A stretch of 64,000 bases of DNA, taken from the NCBI GenBank assembly GCA_947446865.1, contig CANFHX010000001.1, positions 124,001-188,000 of the forward strand, written 5' to 3'. Source of the DNA: Flavobacteriaceae bacterium. GTDB taxonomy: Bacteria > Bacteroidota > Bacteroidia > Flavobacteriales > Flavobacteriaceae. Below are positions 1-10,279 of this stretch, one piece after another. Positions within the stretch are counted from its first letter, which is position 1, and each line of letters begins with the position of its first letter. The notes under the pieces were generated by a model that worked only from the letters and a program-made list of their open reading frames with translations, was not told where the DNA came from and did no database searches. Made by a program: the position numbers and the translations under genes.

Positions 1-305
1 CTTTAATCGACGAAAAAATGCCCGTTATTGTTATTGCTCCAAAACAAGGGCATTATGATAAAGTGGTTAGTAACATTCAAGAAATAAAATCCAGAAGTGG
101 AAAAATAATTGCTATTGTTACCAAAGGAGATAGTCAAGTGAAAGAATTAGCGGATCACGTTATTGAAATTCCAGAAACTTCAGATGCCTTGTCTCCATTA
201 TTAACTACAATTCCGTTACAATTATTATCCTACCATATTGCTGTAATGCGTGGTTGTAATGTAGACCAACCAAGAAATTTAGCAAAATCGGTTACGGTGG
301 AGTAA
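1..305 (+). CDS. glmS: GlmS, 3' end (glutamine-fructose-6-phosphate aminotransferase), partial
   Basis: The last 100 codons of an open frame that enters from the left edge. The visible part matches the C-terminal end of the second SIS (sugar isomerase) domain of GlmS, including the closing stretch DQPRNLAKSVTVE typical of the family. GlmS makes glucosamine-6-phosphate from fructose-6-phosphate and glutamine, feeding peptidoglycan and lipopolysaccharide synthesis in the cytoplasm. The N-terminal glutaminase domain lies outside the window. A strong rho-independent terminator follows the stop codon. Confidence 0.93.
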   Translation, partial: LIDEKMPVIVIAPKQGHYDKVVSNIQEIKSRSGKIIAIVTKGDSQVKELADHVIEIPETSDALSPLLTTIPLQLLSYHIAVMRGCNVDQPRNLAKSVTVE

Positions 306-330
306 TTTCCAATTTGTATAGAAAAAAATT

Positions 331-360
331 AAAGCGAAACTCCGGTTTCGCTTTTTTGTT
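331..360 (+). terminator. Rho-independent terminator after glmS
   Basis: A 10-bp stem AAAGCGAAAC / GTTTCGCTTT with a TCCG loop (341-344) is followed by a T run. It sits 26 bp after the glmS stop and separates glmS from the TonB receptor gene. Confidence 0.9.
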
Positions 361-571
361 ATTATATTATTTTTTTTACTATTTAGTAAGTAAATACTTA
401 TAAAATTTAATTATTTCTCCGTTTTGTTAAGAAAAACTTAACAAAATGCAAAATGCGAATTATTAGATAAGCGACTACATTAATGATAATTATTAAAATA
501 TTCCTCTCTTTTTTTAGTAATATAAAATTTATTTGTACTTTGGCTACTTAAACCAACAAAAATTAAACCTA

Positions 572-3406
572 ATGAAGATTTATTATTTTATTTTGACGTT
601 GTTTTTTTGTAGCATATCCTTTGCGCAAACTTCAATTTCAGGTTCAGTAAAAGACAGTAAAAACGAACCAATTCCCGGTGTAAATATTAAAATTGCAGGC
701 GAGTCTTTAGGGGCTATTTCGGATGCAACCGGAAAATTTGTGTTAAAAGCACCTGCTAAACTTCCGTTTACAATTGAAGTTTCTAGTATTGGTTTTGCAT
801 CACAAAAAGTACAAGTAACTTCACTTTCAAACAAAGTAAATGTAGTTTTACAAAGTGAAGACACTAAATTGGATGACATCGTAGTTTCGGCTTCTAGAAC
901 TCCAGAGCGAATTAAAGAATCTCCTGTAACCATCGAGAGAATGACAATTAAAGACATTAAAAAATCGGCTTCGCCCTCTTTTTACGATGGTTTAGAGAAT
1001 CTTAAAGAGGTACAAATGAATACTAGTAGTATGTCATTTAAATCTATAAACACTCGTGGATTTGCTACAGTTGCCAATACTCGTTTTATGCAATTGGTTG
1101 ATGGAATGGACAACTCTTCTCCGTTATTGAATTTCGTTATCGGAAACATGATTGGTGTTTCTGAAATTGATGTTCAAAGTGTTGAGTTACTTCCGGGAGC
1201 TTCTTCTGCTTTATATGGTGCCAATGCCTTTAATGGTGTTTTATTTATGAGCAGTAAAAGTCCTTTTACAAGTCAAGGTGTAACTGCTTATGTAAAATAT
1301 GGTCAAACCACTCAAAAAGCTGCAGGAACTAATGATTACGCTGATTATGGAGTAAGAGTAGCACATGCTTTTGATAGTCATTTTGCTGCTAAAGCAAATT
1401 TTACCTTCCTAAAAGCTACTGACTGGTTTGCTACAGATTATAGAGATTTAAGTAACCCTGGAAAAGATAGATCGTATTATAACTATAATGGTCTTAACGT
1501 TTATGGTGATGAAGCATCTACAAATATAAAAAATGTAGGGCAAACATTAGCAAATATGGGACTAATCCCAGGTTCTGCAGTGAATTTATTGCCAAATTAC
1601 AACGTTAGTAGAACAGGTTATAATGAAACCGATTTAACCGATAATAAAGTAAGAAATGCTAAAATTGACTTTTCATTACATTTCCGTCCTTTAGGGAATG
1701 AAAAATTAGAAATCATTTGGCAAAGTAAATTTGGTTTTGGTAATACCGTTTATCAAGGTGCCAACCGATATTATTTGAATGACTTTTTTATGCAACAACA
1801 TAAATTAGAACTTAAAGGGAAAAATTTCTTTTTAAGAGGATATACTACTACTGAAGATGGTGGAAAATCCTACGACATGTTATTTACGGCACTTAATGTA
1901 GACAGAGCTTGGAAAAGTGATGCCACCTGGTTTGGACAGTATGCTGGACAATTCATACAATCTACTTTAGGAGGGGCTACACCAGATCAAGCACATGCAG
2001 CAGCAAGAACAGTTGCAGATACGGGAAGATTAATTCCTGGAACTCCTGAATTTATTGCAGCATTTAATAAGGTAATTGCTAATCCAGATGTTCTTTCAGG
2101 ATCTAAATTAGTAGACAATTCTAGAATTTACCATTCGGATGCAAATTATAACTTTAAAGATCTTTTCAAACCAGTTGAAATTCAAGTTGGAGGTTCTTTT
2201 AGACAATACCAATTGAATTCTCATGGAAGAATTTACACAGATGCTAACGGCCCTATATACTATAATGAATATGGTTTATATACCCAAGCACAAAAGAAAT
2301 TAATAGATGATCGTTTGAAAATTACAGGTTCAGTTCGTTACGATAAATCTAAAAACTTTGACGGTAATTTTTCACCAAGATTCTCAGCTGTTTATTCTGC
2401 GGGAGCACAAAAAGAGCATACGTTTAGAAGTTCGTTCCAAACAGGTTTCCGTAATCCATCTACGCAAGATCAATACATTGGATTTAATGTAGGTAGTGCT
2501 GTATTAGTGGGTTCAGCTCCGGATAACTTAGTTCGATATACTGAAACTTTACCAGTAGCTACAGCTGCAGGTCAAGCTTTTGCAGGAGGCACATCTGTAG
2601 TTATGACGGGTGTAAACGCTTATAATAATTCCTATACTGTAACTTCCGCACAAGCATTTGCTGCGCTTGCAGGTTCAAATCCTGTTGCAGCAGCAGCATT
2701 GTTAAAAAAATCTAATGCAACTTATGTAAAACCAGAAACGGTTAAGGCTTTTGAATTAGGATATAGAGGGCAATTTAAAGGATTCTCTTTCGATGTTAAT
2801 GGATATTATAATGTATATAATAACTTTCTTGGTAATTTAACTGTTGTTGCCCCTTTGTATGGTACAGCAATGGATTCTCCTAGTATTACCGCCGGACCTA
2901 CAGACTCAGGTTTTCAATCTATCCATGCATTAACTACTGGAAATACTAGAGTGTATCAACTATATACTAATACTGAAATTGAAATCAAATCTTTAGGTTT
3001 TGGAATGGGAGTTGGTAAAAAAGTATATAAAAATTTCGAAGTTAGTGCTAATTACAATTACGCACAATTTGATTTTGATCAAGCCAAAGACCCTAGTTTT
3101 GAAGCTGGATTCAATACCCCTAAACATAGAGTTAAAGCATCTTTTGGAAACGAAAAATTGTTTAAAAACTTTGGTTTCAATGTTAGCGGAAGATGGAACA
3201 CAGGATATTTATGGCAATCCACTTTTGCAGATGGTATGATTTCTGCCGCGACAGTTCTAGATGCTCAAGTAAACTATGCGCTTCCAAAATTAAAAGCGGT
3301 ACTTAAATTAGGCGCTGCTAATATTGGAGGAAAAGAATACCAACAAGTTCTAGGAGCTGGTTTAATTGGTCGTCAATATTTTGCTTCCTTAACTATCAAT
3401 CCATAA
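572..3406 (+). CDS. TonB-dependent outer-membrane receptor
   Basis: A 944-residue receptor. The start is ATG at 572 because it opens directly on a signal peptide (MKIYYFILTLFFCSISFAQ); an in-frame TTG at 533 would add 13 non-signal residues. Order: signal peptide 1-19, carboxypeptidase-like regulatory repeat about 20-105 (GSVKDSKNEPIPGVNI), plug domain about 115-230 with the usual ELLPGASSALYGANAFNGV segment, then a long beta-barrel ending in an aromatic strand (QYFASLTINP). It should import a TonB-dependent ligand across the outer membrane. It is followed 30 bp later by an SGNH-hydrolase lipoprotein, so the two are probably co-transcribed and act on the same substrate. The substrate cannot be read from sequence. 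Confidence 0.9.
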   Translation: MKIYYFILTLFFCSISFAQTSISGSVKDSKNEPIPGVNIKIAGESLGAISDATGKFVLKAPAKLPFTIEVSSIGFASQKVQVTSLSNKVNVVLQSEDTKLDDIVVSASRTPERIKESPVTIERMTIKDIKKSASPSFYDGLENLKEVQMNTSSMSFKSINTRGFATVANTRFMQLVDGMDNSSPLLNFVIGNMIGVSEIDVQSVELLPGASSALYGANAFNGVLFMSSKSPFTSQGVTAYVKYGQTTQKAAGTNDYADYGVRVAHAFDSHFAAKANFTFLKATDWFATDYRDLSNPGKDRSYYNYNGLNVYGDEASTNIKNVGQTLANMGLIPGSAVNLLPNYNVSRTGYNETDLTDNKVRNAKIDFSLHFRPLGNEKLEIIWQSKFGFGNTVYQGANRYYLNDFFMQQHKLELKGKNFFLRGYTTTEDGGKSYDMLFTALNVDRAWKSDATWFGQYAGQFIQSTLGGATPDQAHAAARTVADTGRLIPGTPEFIAAFNKVIANPDVLSGSKLVDNSRIYHSDANYNFKDLFKPVEIQVGGSFRQYQLNSHGRIYTDANGPIYYNEYGLYTQAQKKLIDDRLKITGSVRYDKSKNFDGNFSPRFSAVYSAGAQKEHTFRSSFQTGFRNPSTQDQYIGFNVGSAVLVGSAPDNLVRYTETLPVATAAGQAFAGGTSVVMTGVNAYNNSYTVTSAQAFAALAGSNPVAAAALLKKSNATYVKPETVKAFELGYRGQFKGFSFDVNGYYNVYNNFLGNLTVVAPLYGTAMDSPSITAGPTDSGFQSIHALTTGNTRVYQLYTNTEIEIKSLGFGMGVGKKVYKNFEVSANYNYAQFDFDQAKDPSFEAGFNTPKHRVKASFGNEKLFKNFGFNVSGRWNTGYLWQSTFADGMISAATVLDAQVNYALPKLKAVLKLGAANIGGKEYQQVLGAGLIGRQYFASLTINP

Positions 3407-3436
3407 TTTTCAATAATAACTTATAATACTACTATT

Positions 3437-4987
3437 ATGATAAAAAATTTCAAATGGCTATTTTTGGTTTCATTAACCTTTGTAGCTTGTAATAATAATG
3501 AGGATGTTACTACCGATGCTAATTCATCGGATGGTTTACCATTAACATCAGGAAGTGCCAACTTTTCTAAATATGTTGCTTTAGGTAACTCTTTAACTTC
3601 TGGTTACAGTGACGGGGCTCTTTTTATTGAAGGACAAAAAGGGGCTTATCCAGCACTTTTAGCGCAACAATTTGCACTTATTGGCGGTGGTGATTTTACC
3701 ACTCCGTTTATGGCGGATAATGTTGGAGGATTTAAAGTAGGCGGGACTGTTGCTAGTGGACCTAGAATGTATTTTAACGGATCTGCGCCAGTACCAGTTT
3801 CGGGTACTCCAAGCACCGAAATCCTTACACATTTAACTGGACCTTTTAATAATATGGGTGTTCCTGGAGCTAAAAGTTTCCATTTATTATCTAATACTTA
3901 TGGAAATCCAGCAGGAATAGGAACTTATGCTAATCCATATTTTGTACGTTTTGCTTCTTCTACATCTGCAACAGTTTTAGGAGATGCAACGGCTCAAAAC
4001 CCTACATTTTTCTCTCTTTGGATTGGGAATAACGATGTTTTAGCTTATGCAACTTCAGGAGGTACAGGGGTAAACCAAACAGGAAACATGAATCCTGCTA
4101 CTTATGGTGGTAATGATATTACAGATCCAAATGTATTTGCTTCTGTTTATAATACTTTAATTAATGGCTTAACTGCTAATGGTGCTAAAGGAGTTGTTTC
4201 TAATATTCCTTATGTAACTTCAGTTCCGTTTTTTACAACGGTTCCAACTAATCCTATTCCAGGATTGCCTTCTGCTAGTGCTGCTCAATTAAACCAATTA
4301 TTTGGAGCAATTAATCAAATTACAACTGCTTTAGGGCAGCCAAATAGATTTGCAACTATTGTAGCAGATGATAATAATCCTGCAACAACTGAAAAAAATC
4401 CATTGTTAATTAACGATGAAAGTTTGCCAAATTTATCTACTTTTATAACTGGAGCTCTTACTCCAGCATTAGGAGCTGCAACTGCAGGATATGTAGGAAA
4501 TTTATATGGTAGAGCTAAGCATGCTAGTAATGTGCCAGCAACTAGAGATTATATATTATTAACTGCACAATCAGTAATCGGTACTACTCAATCAGGCGCG
4601 CCATCTCCTTTCAATACGGTTGGTGTATCTTATCCAATGCAAGACAGTACGACTTTAACAGCTGCTGAAACTGCAGAAGTTGTTGCTGCAACTAATGCAT
4701 ACAATACAACTATTCAATCTTTGGCAGCTGCTAAAGGATTAGCTTTTGTAAATGCAAATACAATCATGGCGCAAGTGGCTAATAGCGGAATGGCTTATAA
4801 TGGTTACACCATGACTTCTACTTATGTTACCGGAAATTCTTTCTCTTTAGACGGAGTACATCCAAGCCCAAAAGGATATGCCTTAATTGCTAATAAATTT
4901 ATAGAAGCAATTAATGCAACTTACGGATCTAACTTAAAAGGACCAGATTTAGGAAATTACAGAATACTTTTCCCTGGGTCTTTATAA
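3437..4987 (+). CDS. SGNH/GDSL-type hydrolase lipoprotein
   Basis: A 516-residue protein with a lipoprotein signal (Cys18 after LTFVA). SGNH-family blocks are visible: GNSLTSGY with candidate nucleophile Ser52 (GNSL replaces GDSL), IGNND at 196-200, and DGVHPSPKGY with Asp472 and His475 as the likely rest of the triad. The family comprises esterases, lipases and carbohydrate acetylesterases. It probably sits on the outer membrane beside the TonB receptor encoded 30 bp upstream and processes the imported ligand; the substrate is inferred only as an ester. A terminator follows the stop codon. Confidence 0.8.
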   Translation: MIKNFKWLFLVSLTFVACNNNEDVTTDANSSDGLPLTSGSANFSKYVALGNSLTSGYSDGALFIEGQKGAYPALLAQQFALIGGGDFTTPFMADNVGGFKVGGTVASGPRMYFNGSAPVPVSGTPSTEILTHLTGPFNNMGVPGAKSFHLLSNTYGNPAGIGTYANPYFVRFASSTSATVLGDATAQNPTFFSLWIGNNDVLAYATSGGTGVNQTGNMNPATYGGNDITDPNVFASVYNTLINGLTANGAKGVVSNIPYVTSVPFFTTVPTNPIPGLPSASAAQLNQLFGAINQITTALGQPNRFATIVADDNNPATTEKNPLLINDESLPNLSTFITGALTPALGAATAGYVGNLYGRAKHASNVPATRDYILLTAQSVIGTTQSGAPSPFNTVGVSYPMQDSTTLTAAETAEVVAATNAYNTTIQSLAAAKGLAFVNANTIMAQVANSGMAYNGYTMTSTYVTGNSFSLDGVHPSPKGYALIANKFIEAINATYGSNLKGPDLGNYRILFPGSL

Positions 4988-5010
4988 TAAAAAGAAACTT
5001 ATTAATTTCA

Positions 5011-5040
5011 AAACCATCTACTTCGGTAGGTGGTTTTTTG
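5011..5040 (+). terminator. Rho-independent terminator, copy 1 of a duplicated pair
   Basis: Stem AAACCATCTAC / GTAGGTGGTTT with a TTCG tetraloop, then a T run. The same hairpin with a TTCC loop recurs at 7022-7050. This copy ends the TonB receptor-SGNH operon. Confidence 0.92.
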
Positions 5041-5045
5041 TTTGT

Positions 5046-5670
5046 AATAAAATGTAGTATCAGGAGCGAAACAGCAGGCATTTTAGTAAAGGTCATTCCT
5101 GCCATCCGTTCCAATCTGTCATTGCGAGGCACGAAGCAATCTCATGACACCATAGTATTGTCGCAATGTCAGGATTTCCACTTCTGTCAGGGCTAAGCAG
5201 TTTTTGTCTTTTGTGAAATAATAGTTTCAAAAGAAACAATATTTAAAAAGGTAGGAAGTTAAAAAACAACTATAATATTTGCCATTTTAATTCGGTACGG
5301 TCCCGATATTCTTTTTAAATGAATAATCTAATGCGATTTCTAATCACCTAAGAAATTTATCTAATTCGTGCTCTATTTTTTTTATTAAATAATTAATTGT
5401 ACCTTTCGTCTTCATTAAATCGTATATTGTCGAATTATGACTTCATGTTTTAACAAGTTAGTAGAAAATTTATGACTGACGTTGTCTGAAAAAAATACTT
5501 GAAAAACTTTGATTTATTCAAGAAATGAGTAAGAAACAGTTATTTATTTAACACGGAAATATAAATTAATTATGCTAACGGGGCGGTACATTAACTAACA
5601 TTTAAAATAGTACCTTAAGTTGTCGTCCTGTGGTAGTCCACATTTCTAAAAAGGGCAGAAAAATATTTTT
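5046..5670. other. Gene-free stretch with one dispersed-repeat arm
   Basis: No credible gene. At 5118-5145 there is one arm of the dispersed repeat family whose consensus resembles GTCATTcCGAcGaAGGA followed by AATCtCAT (paired arms at 59572-59643, many copies at 41-46 kb). The remainder (about 5200-5670) is AT-rich and I see no promoter match or strong hairpin. Confidence 0.5.
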
Positions 5671-6378
5671 ATGAAAAATCTTATAATAAAATTAGAAATT
5701 TTAGGCATTTCATTTTTTTTATTTTTACTAAGTTCTTGTAGTAAAAACGACACCGAAAGTGAATCTAGTGTTCTTAAAATAAATAAGACATCTGACATCC
5801 AAATTAATCTTGAAAATCAAAATTTCATCAGAGAAGATCTAAAGAAGTTTTTTAAGGGTCAAAAATATAAAATATGTAACCTTTCAGATAGCATAAATCT
5901 TAATCAAGAGAAACTTATTGGTTCTATTAATGATACAACAGGAGTAACTACACCACCCGTAATTACTCCGCCTGTAACACCACCATCTTCGATATTTGGG
6001 CCATTTAATTATTCATTATCTAATAATGGAATTATTCAAGAAAATGCTAAAGTTGTTTTAAATAACACAACTAATTATTCTTATGGTGTTTATTTTTGTC
6101 ATATAGGTAGGTACTCTGCAAATATAGTATTGCCCAATAACACAACTGGTTGGATAAAACCAAATAGTTTTACTAACCAACTTTATTTAAATTACTCAAA
6201 TCAATCTTTTGGTTATGCTTATAATATTACTGTATCTCCAACTGGTCAAACGACTATGAATATTGCTACATATTATTTAAAAGTTAATTACAATATTTTG
6301 GGACAATGGTTGGGTGGGAATATTATACCAAATATTTATGGAACACCAGCCTTGCAATATTTTTATATGGGAATCTAA
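5671..6378 (+). CDS. Unrecognised lipoprotein with proline-rich linker
   Basis: A 235-residue protein not recognised as a known family. It has a lipoprotein signal (FFLFLLSSC, Cys23), a charged region to about residue 90, a Pro/Thr linker at 91-107 (TTPPVITPPVTPPSS), and a C-terminal part rich in Asn, Tyr and Thr that looks like an all-beta surface domain. It is probably anchored in the outer membrane. A second small lipoprotein begins 15 bp downstream, so they form a pair. The pair lies between two near-identical terminators, suggesting an accessory insertion. Confidence 0.65.
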   Translation: MKNLIIKLEILGISFFLFLLSSCSKNDTESESSVLKINKTSDIQINLENQNFIREDLKKFFKGQKYKICNLSDSINLNQEKLIGSINDTTGVTTPPVITPPVTPPSSIFGPFNYSLSNNGIIQENAKVVLNNTTNYSYGVYFCHIGRYSANIVLPNNTTGWIKPNSFTNQLYLNYSNQSFGYAYNITVSPTGQTTMNIATYYLKVNYNILGQWLGGNIIPNIYGTPALQYFYMGI

Positions 6379-6392
6379 TAAAAGAGATAAAT

Positions 6393-6860
6393 ATGAAATC
6401 AACTAAAATTTTATTAATTATTGTAATTCTTTTTGTAATGCAAAGTTGTTGCAAGGATACTAAAGAAGTGTGTTCAGTAGATATTTCAAATTCCTTGACC
6501 AGTATTGAAAAAGAGTACAGTTGTGAGAATACAACAACAAATATGCATTTGAATTCCAATATCGAATATAAAGTAATTACTAATAGCGTTGATTATGATA
6601 ATCTTGTAGTTGGCGTTTGTCATCCAACAATTAACTTTACAAAATATAACCTAATTATTGGTACAATATTTAGCGATGTAGGGATTAATTATTTACCTTA
6701 TAAATTTTATAGTTCATGTGAGCCAAATTATTATAAATTATCTGTAAATTATAAAATTATTCTTTCTCAAACGGGCAATACATTCTATACTTATCATGTG
6801 TTAGTTCCAAAGGAATTTATTATTGATAATCTTAAAATAACATACCTTGTTAATTCATAG
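6393..6860 (+). CDS. Unrecognised small lipoprotein
   Basis: A 155-residue protein. The start is ATG at 6393, which opens on a lipoprotein signal (ILFVMQSCC, Cys19); an upstream in-frame ATG at 6306 lies inside the preceding gene and gives no signal peptide. The mature part has several Cys residues (CCKDTKEVC, later Cys in SYSCEN, GVCHP and SSCEP) and a predicted beta-rich make-up. No family recognised. It is spaced 14 bp from the preceding lipoprotein gene and is probably co-transcribed with it. Confidence 0.6.
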   Translation: MKSTKILLIIVILFVMQSCCKDTKEVCSVDISNSLTSIEKEYSCENTTTNMHLNSNIEYKVITNSVDYDNLVVGVCHPTINFTKYNLIIGTIFSDVGINYLPYKFYSSCEPNYYKLSVNYKIILSQTGNTFYTYHVLVPKEFIIDNLKITYLVNS

Positions 6861-7134
6861 TAAATTTCAACCAAAATAGTCTGTTTTCAGCATACAAACA
6901 AAATAAAACAATAGACTAATAGTTACATTTTTATTTAGATTTTTTGATAACCTGCTCAATTGTAGAAAACATAAAATACTTTCCATCTTCTTCTTCATGA
7001 CAAAAAAACCTATATTTTTCAAAACCATCTACTTCCGTAGGTGGTTTTTTGTTTATATCCTATAGATTTCTTTATAAAATCCAAGATGCTCTTAAAAAAA
7101 GTCAAAAAAATCTTAAAAAAATCTCTTTTTACTA
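6861..7134. other. Gap between the lipoprotein pair and atpD
   Basis: AT-rich sequence with no gene. It contains the second terminator copy (7022-7052) and leads into the atpD promoter at 7135. Nothing else was recognised. Confidence 0.5.
7022..7052 (+). terminator. Rho-independent terminator, copy 2 of a duplicated pair
   Basis: Stem AAACCATCTAC / GTAGGTGGTTT with a TTCC loop (7033-7036) and a long T run. About 38 bp around it match the terminator at 5011 with one difference. It insulates the atpD promoter from upstream transcription. Confidence 0.9.
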
Positions 7135-7164
7135 TTGATTTTCTATTTAGAAAAATTATCTTTG
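7135..7164 (+). promoter_or_regulatory. Bacteroidetes-type promoter of atpD-atpC
   Basis: A perfect match to the Bacteroidetes housekeeping promoter: TTG at 7135-7137, 19-bp spacer, TATCTTTG at 7157-7164 (consensus TAnnTTTG). It lies 62 bp before the atpD start codon. Confidence 0.85.
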
Positions 7165-7222
7165 CACACTGAAAAAAGACATTATTTTTTCATTTCTAAT
7201 ACGCTATTAAATAAATACATAA

Positions 7223-8737
<1,515 letters not shown>

Positions 8738-8749
8738 TTGAGTTTGGAT

Positions 8750-8816
8750 TCAGAAGTCAGAAGCTAGAAGTTAAATCTTCATCTTCCAACTTCCATCTTC
8801 CATCTTCTAACTATAA
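8750..8816. repeat. Heptanucleotide tracts between atpD and atpC
   Basis: Two short period-7 runs: AGAAGTC AGAAGCT AGAAGTT, then CTTCCAA CTTCCAT CTTCCAT. They fill most of the intergenic space of the atpD-atpC operon and match the heptad style seen across the window. Confidence 0.6.
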
Positions 8817-8821
8817 AAAAA

Positions 8822-9103
8822 ATGATTTTAGAAATAGTATCACCAGAAGCTACATTATTTAAAGGCGAAGTAACTTCGGTTTCTTTACCAGGTGTAGATG
8901 GTTCTTTTCAAATATTGAATAACCACGCACCAATAGTATCCATTTTAAAACAAGGAACTGTAAAAATTACAGCAGCTAGTTTTAATTTCCAAAAAGAAGT
9001 TGCAGATAAATTTACCAAAGTAAACGATCAAAACTTCAACCTAGAAATTGCATCTGGAACTATTGAAATGAAAGACAATAAAGTAATTGTATTAGCCGAC
9101 TAA
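8822..9103 (+). CDS. atpC: F1Fo ATP synthase subunit epsilon
   Basis: A 93-residue epsilon subunit of the central stalk of F1. It has the N-terminal beta-sandwich signature (PEATLFKGEVTSVSLPGVDGSFQILNNHAPIVS). It is shorter than many epsilon subunits because the C-terminal helical inhibitory domain is reduced or absent, which is usual in Bacteroidetes. It is in an operon with atpD and ends just before a terminator. Confidence 0.94.
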   Translation: MILEIVSPEATLFKGEVTSVSLPGVDGSFQILNNHAPIVSILKQGTVKITAASFNFQKEVADKFTKVNDQNFNLEIASGTIEMKDNKVIVLAD

Positions 9104-9122
9104 GACAATTCAAAATAAAACT

Positions 9123-9155
9123 AAAAAGCCAAGCAGTAATGTTTGGCTTTTTTTT
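9123..9155 (+). terminator. Rho-independent terminator after atpC
   Basis: Stem AAAAAGCCAA / TTGGCTTTTT followed by a T run, 20 bp after the atpC stop. Confidence 0.88.
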
Positions 9156-9258
9156 ATTTCCCTCCTTTGCAGGGGTGCCCGGAGGCGGGGTGGTTTTTTT
9201 GAATGCTATTTATAAGAACAGCAAACAAATGAACCTTTCTCTTATTAAGGTTTTATAT

Positions 9259-9423
9259 TTATTTTTTAAGAGATTGGATAACCAATGTAGCTAATACATA
9301 CACTTCAATAGTTAAGCCGGTAATCAATAAGTATTGGGATAAATTATTGCCGTTAATCTTTAGTAGGGCCCCAATAACAACTAGTACCATTCCTACTAAC
9401 AATAGAATTAAATGTTTCTTCAT
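9259..9423 (-). CDS. Small two-segment membrane protein
   Basis: A 54-residue frame starting with ATG at 9423. It reads as two hydrophobic segments (LILLLVGMVLVVIGALL, then YLLITGLTIEVYVLATLVI) and ends in SLKK. It starts 6 bp after the stop of the XRE regulator, which supports it as the third gene of the DUF2975-XRE operon. Family not recognised. The spacing and clean hydrophobic pattern make it likely to be real. Confidence 0.55.
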   Translation of the reverse strand: MKKHLILLLVGMVLVVIGALLKINGNNLSQYLLITGLTIEVYVLATLVIQSLKK

Positions 9424-9429
9424 AGCTTC

Positions 9430-9642
9430 TTATTTTATTTCGTTTACAAATTCTAATATATCTCCAGGTTGGCATTCTAATATGTCACAGATAGCTTCCA
9501 GAGTGGAAAATCGTACTGCCTTGGCTTTTCCAGTTTTTAAAATGGATAGATTTGCTGTAGTAATACCAATTTTTTCTGCTAATTCGTTGGATCGCATTTT
9601 GCGTTTGGCCAACATCACATCTAGGTTTAAAATAATTGGCAT
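9430..9642 (-). CDS. XRE-family DNA-binding regulator (YozG-like)
   Basis: A 70-residue helix-turn-helix protein: LNLDVMLAKRKMRSNELAEKIGI, TTANLSILKTGKAKAVRF, then STLEAICDILECQPGDIL. The fold spans nearly the whole protein, as in the short Cro/CI-like regulators that accompany DUF2975 membrane proteins. It starts 3 bp after the DUF2975 stop, so the two are translationally close. It probably controls its own operon. Confidence 0.85.
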   Translation of the reverse strand: MPIILNLDVMLAKRKMRSNELAEKIGITTANLSILKTGKAKAVRFSTLEAICDILECQPGDILEFVNEIK

Positions 9643-9645
9643 AAT

Positions 9646-10158
9646 CTAAATTGTTAATTCATTTTCTTCCTTCATTCTTGTAGCGATTTTGAATACGGCA
9701 CCTATTACTATAAAGAATAACCCCAAACTTATTGAAATCAAAAAGGAATCATAACTACCTAAATCTATAGATAAGCCAGCTTGATCTTTTTCTACGAATT
9801 TATAAATAAATAAAGATATATTACTAGTTAGGGATGAAGCAATTACTAATTGCCCAATCCGATTGAATAAGTGTACTATTTGGTCATTGAATATTTCTCT
9901 TTTTTGAAATAAGCCGACTACTTTTCGCAATAAATAAATGCTGTATAAAAATAGAAACCCACCAACCACGTTTACAAAAACAATAATTTTAGAGAATAAG
10001 TTATTAGTAGCAATTTCTTGCCCTTTGATTTTTATAGGAATATCTATTACAGATTCAAATAAATAAAAAGGTAAAAATACTACTAATCCAATTGCTCCAA
10101 GAATAGAAAAGAACCAAAAGAAATCTAATATTGCTTTTAAAATGTTTAATTGTCTCAT
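9646..10158 (-). CDS. DUF2975 membrane protein
   Basis: A 170-residue protein with four predicted membrane segments (about 10-32, 58-80, 105-125, 135-158) and a charged C-terminus. It matches the pattern of DUF2975 proteins, which are regularly encoded next to a small XRE regulator, as here. Function of the family is unknown to me. A divergent promoter (TTG-N17-TATATTTG) drives the operon. Confidence 0.75.
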   Translation of the reverse strand: MRQLNILKAILDFFWFFSILGAIGLVVFLPFYLFESVIDIPIKIKGQEIATNNLFSKIIVFVNVVGGFLFLYSIYLLRKVVGLFQKREIFNDQIVHLFNRIGQLVIASSLTSNISLFIYKFVEKDQAGLSIDLGSYDSFLISISLGLFFIVIGAVFKIATRMKEENELTI

Positions 10159-10180
10159 GTTTTTTGTTTTAAATTCGGTA

Positions 10181-10208
10181 CAAATATATAAAAATTATTG
10201 ATAAACAA
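10181..10208 (-). promoter_or_regulatory. Promoter of the DUF2975-XRE operon
   Basis: On the minus strand, TTG (complement of 10206-10208), 17-bp spacer, TATATTTG (complement of 10181-10188). This fits the Bacteroidetes consensus and lies 22 bp before the start codon. Confidence 0.65.
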
Positions 10209-10265
10209 TAATTAAACATCAAAAAACAACTATTTTATTAAAATAATAATGTCCTTCAGATTTTC

Positions 10266-10273
10266 TATATTTG
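10266..10273 (+). promoter_or_regulatory. -7 element of bioF
   Basis: TATATTTG, a perfect TAnnTTTG match, ends only 6 bp before the bioF ATG at 10280. No TTG lies at the usual upstream distance. If active, the transcript would be leaderless or nearly so. Confidence 0.5.
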
Positions 10274-10279
10274 TACATC

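Noticed and set aside
533..571. TTG start for the first TonB receptor
   Set aside because: The ATG at 572 opens directly on a normal signal peptide.
4929..5132. Minus-strand 67-residue frame across the SGNH gene end
   Set aside because: It crosses a terminator and a repeat arm, overlaps a real gene, and has no recognisable features.
9347..9649. Plus-strand 100-residue frame opposite the XRE regulator
   Set aside because: It is the complement of a clear helix-turn-helix gene and of the small membrane protein; no domain.
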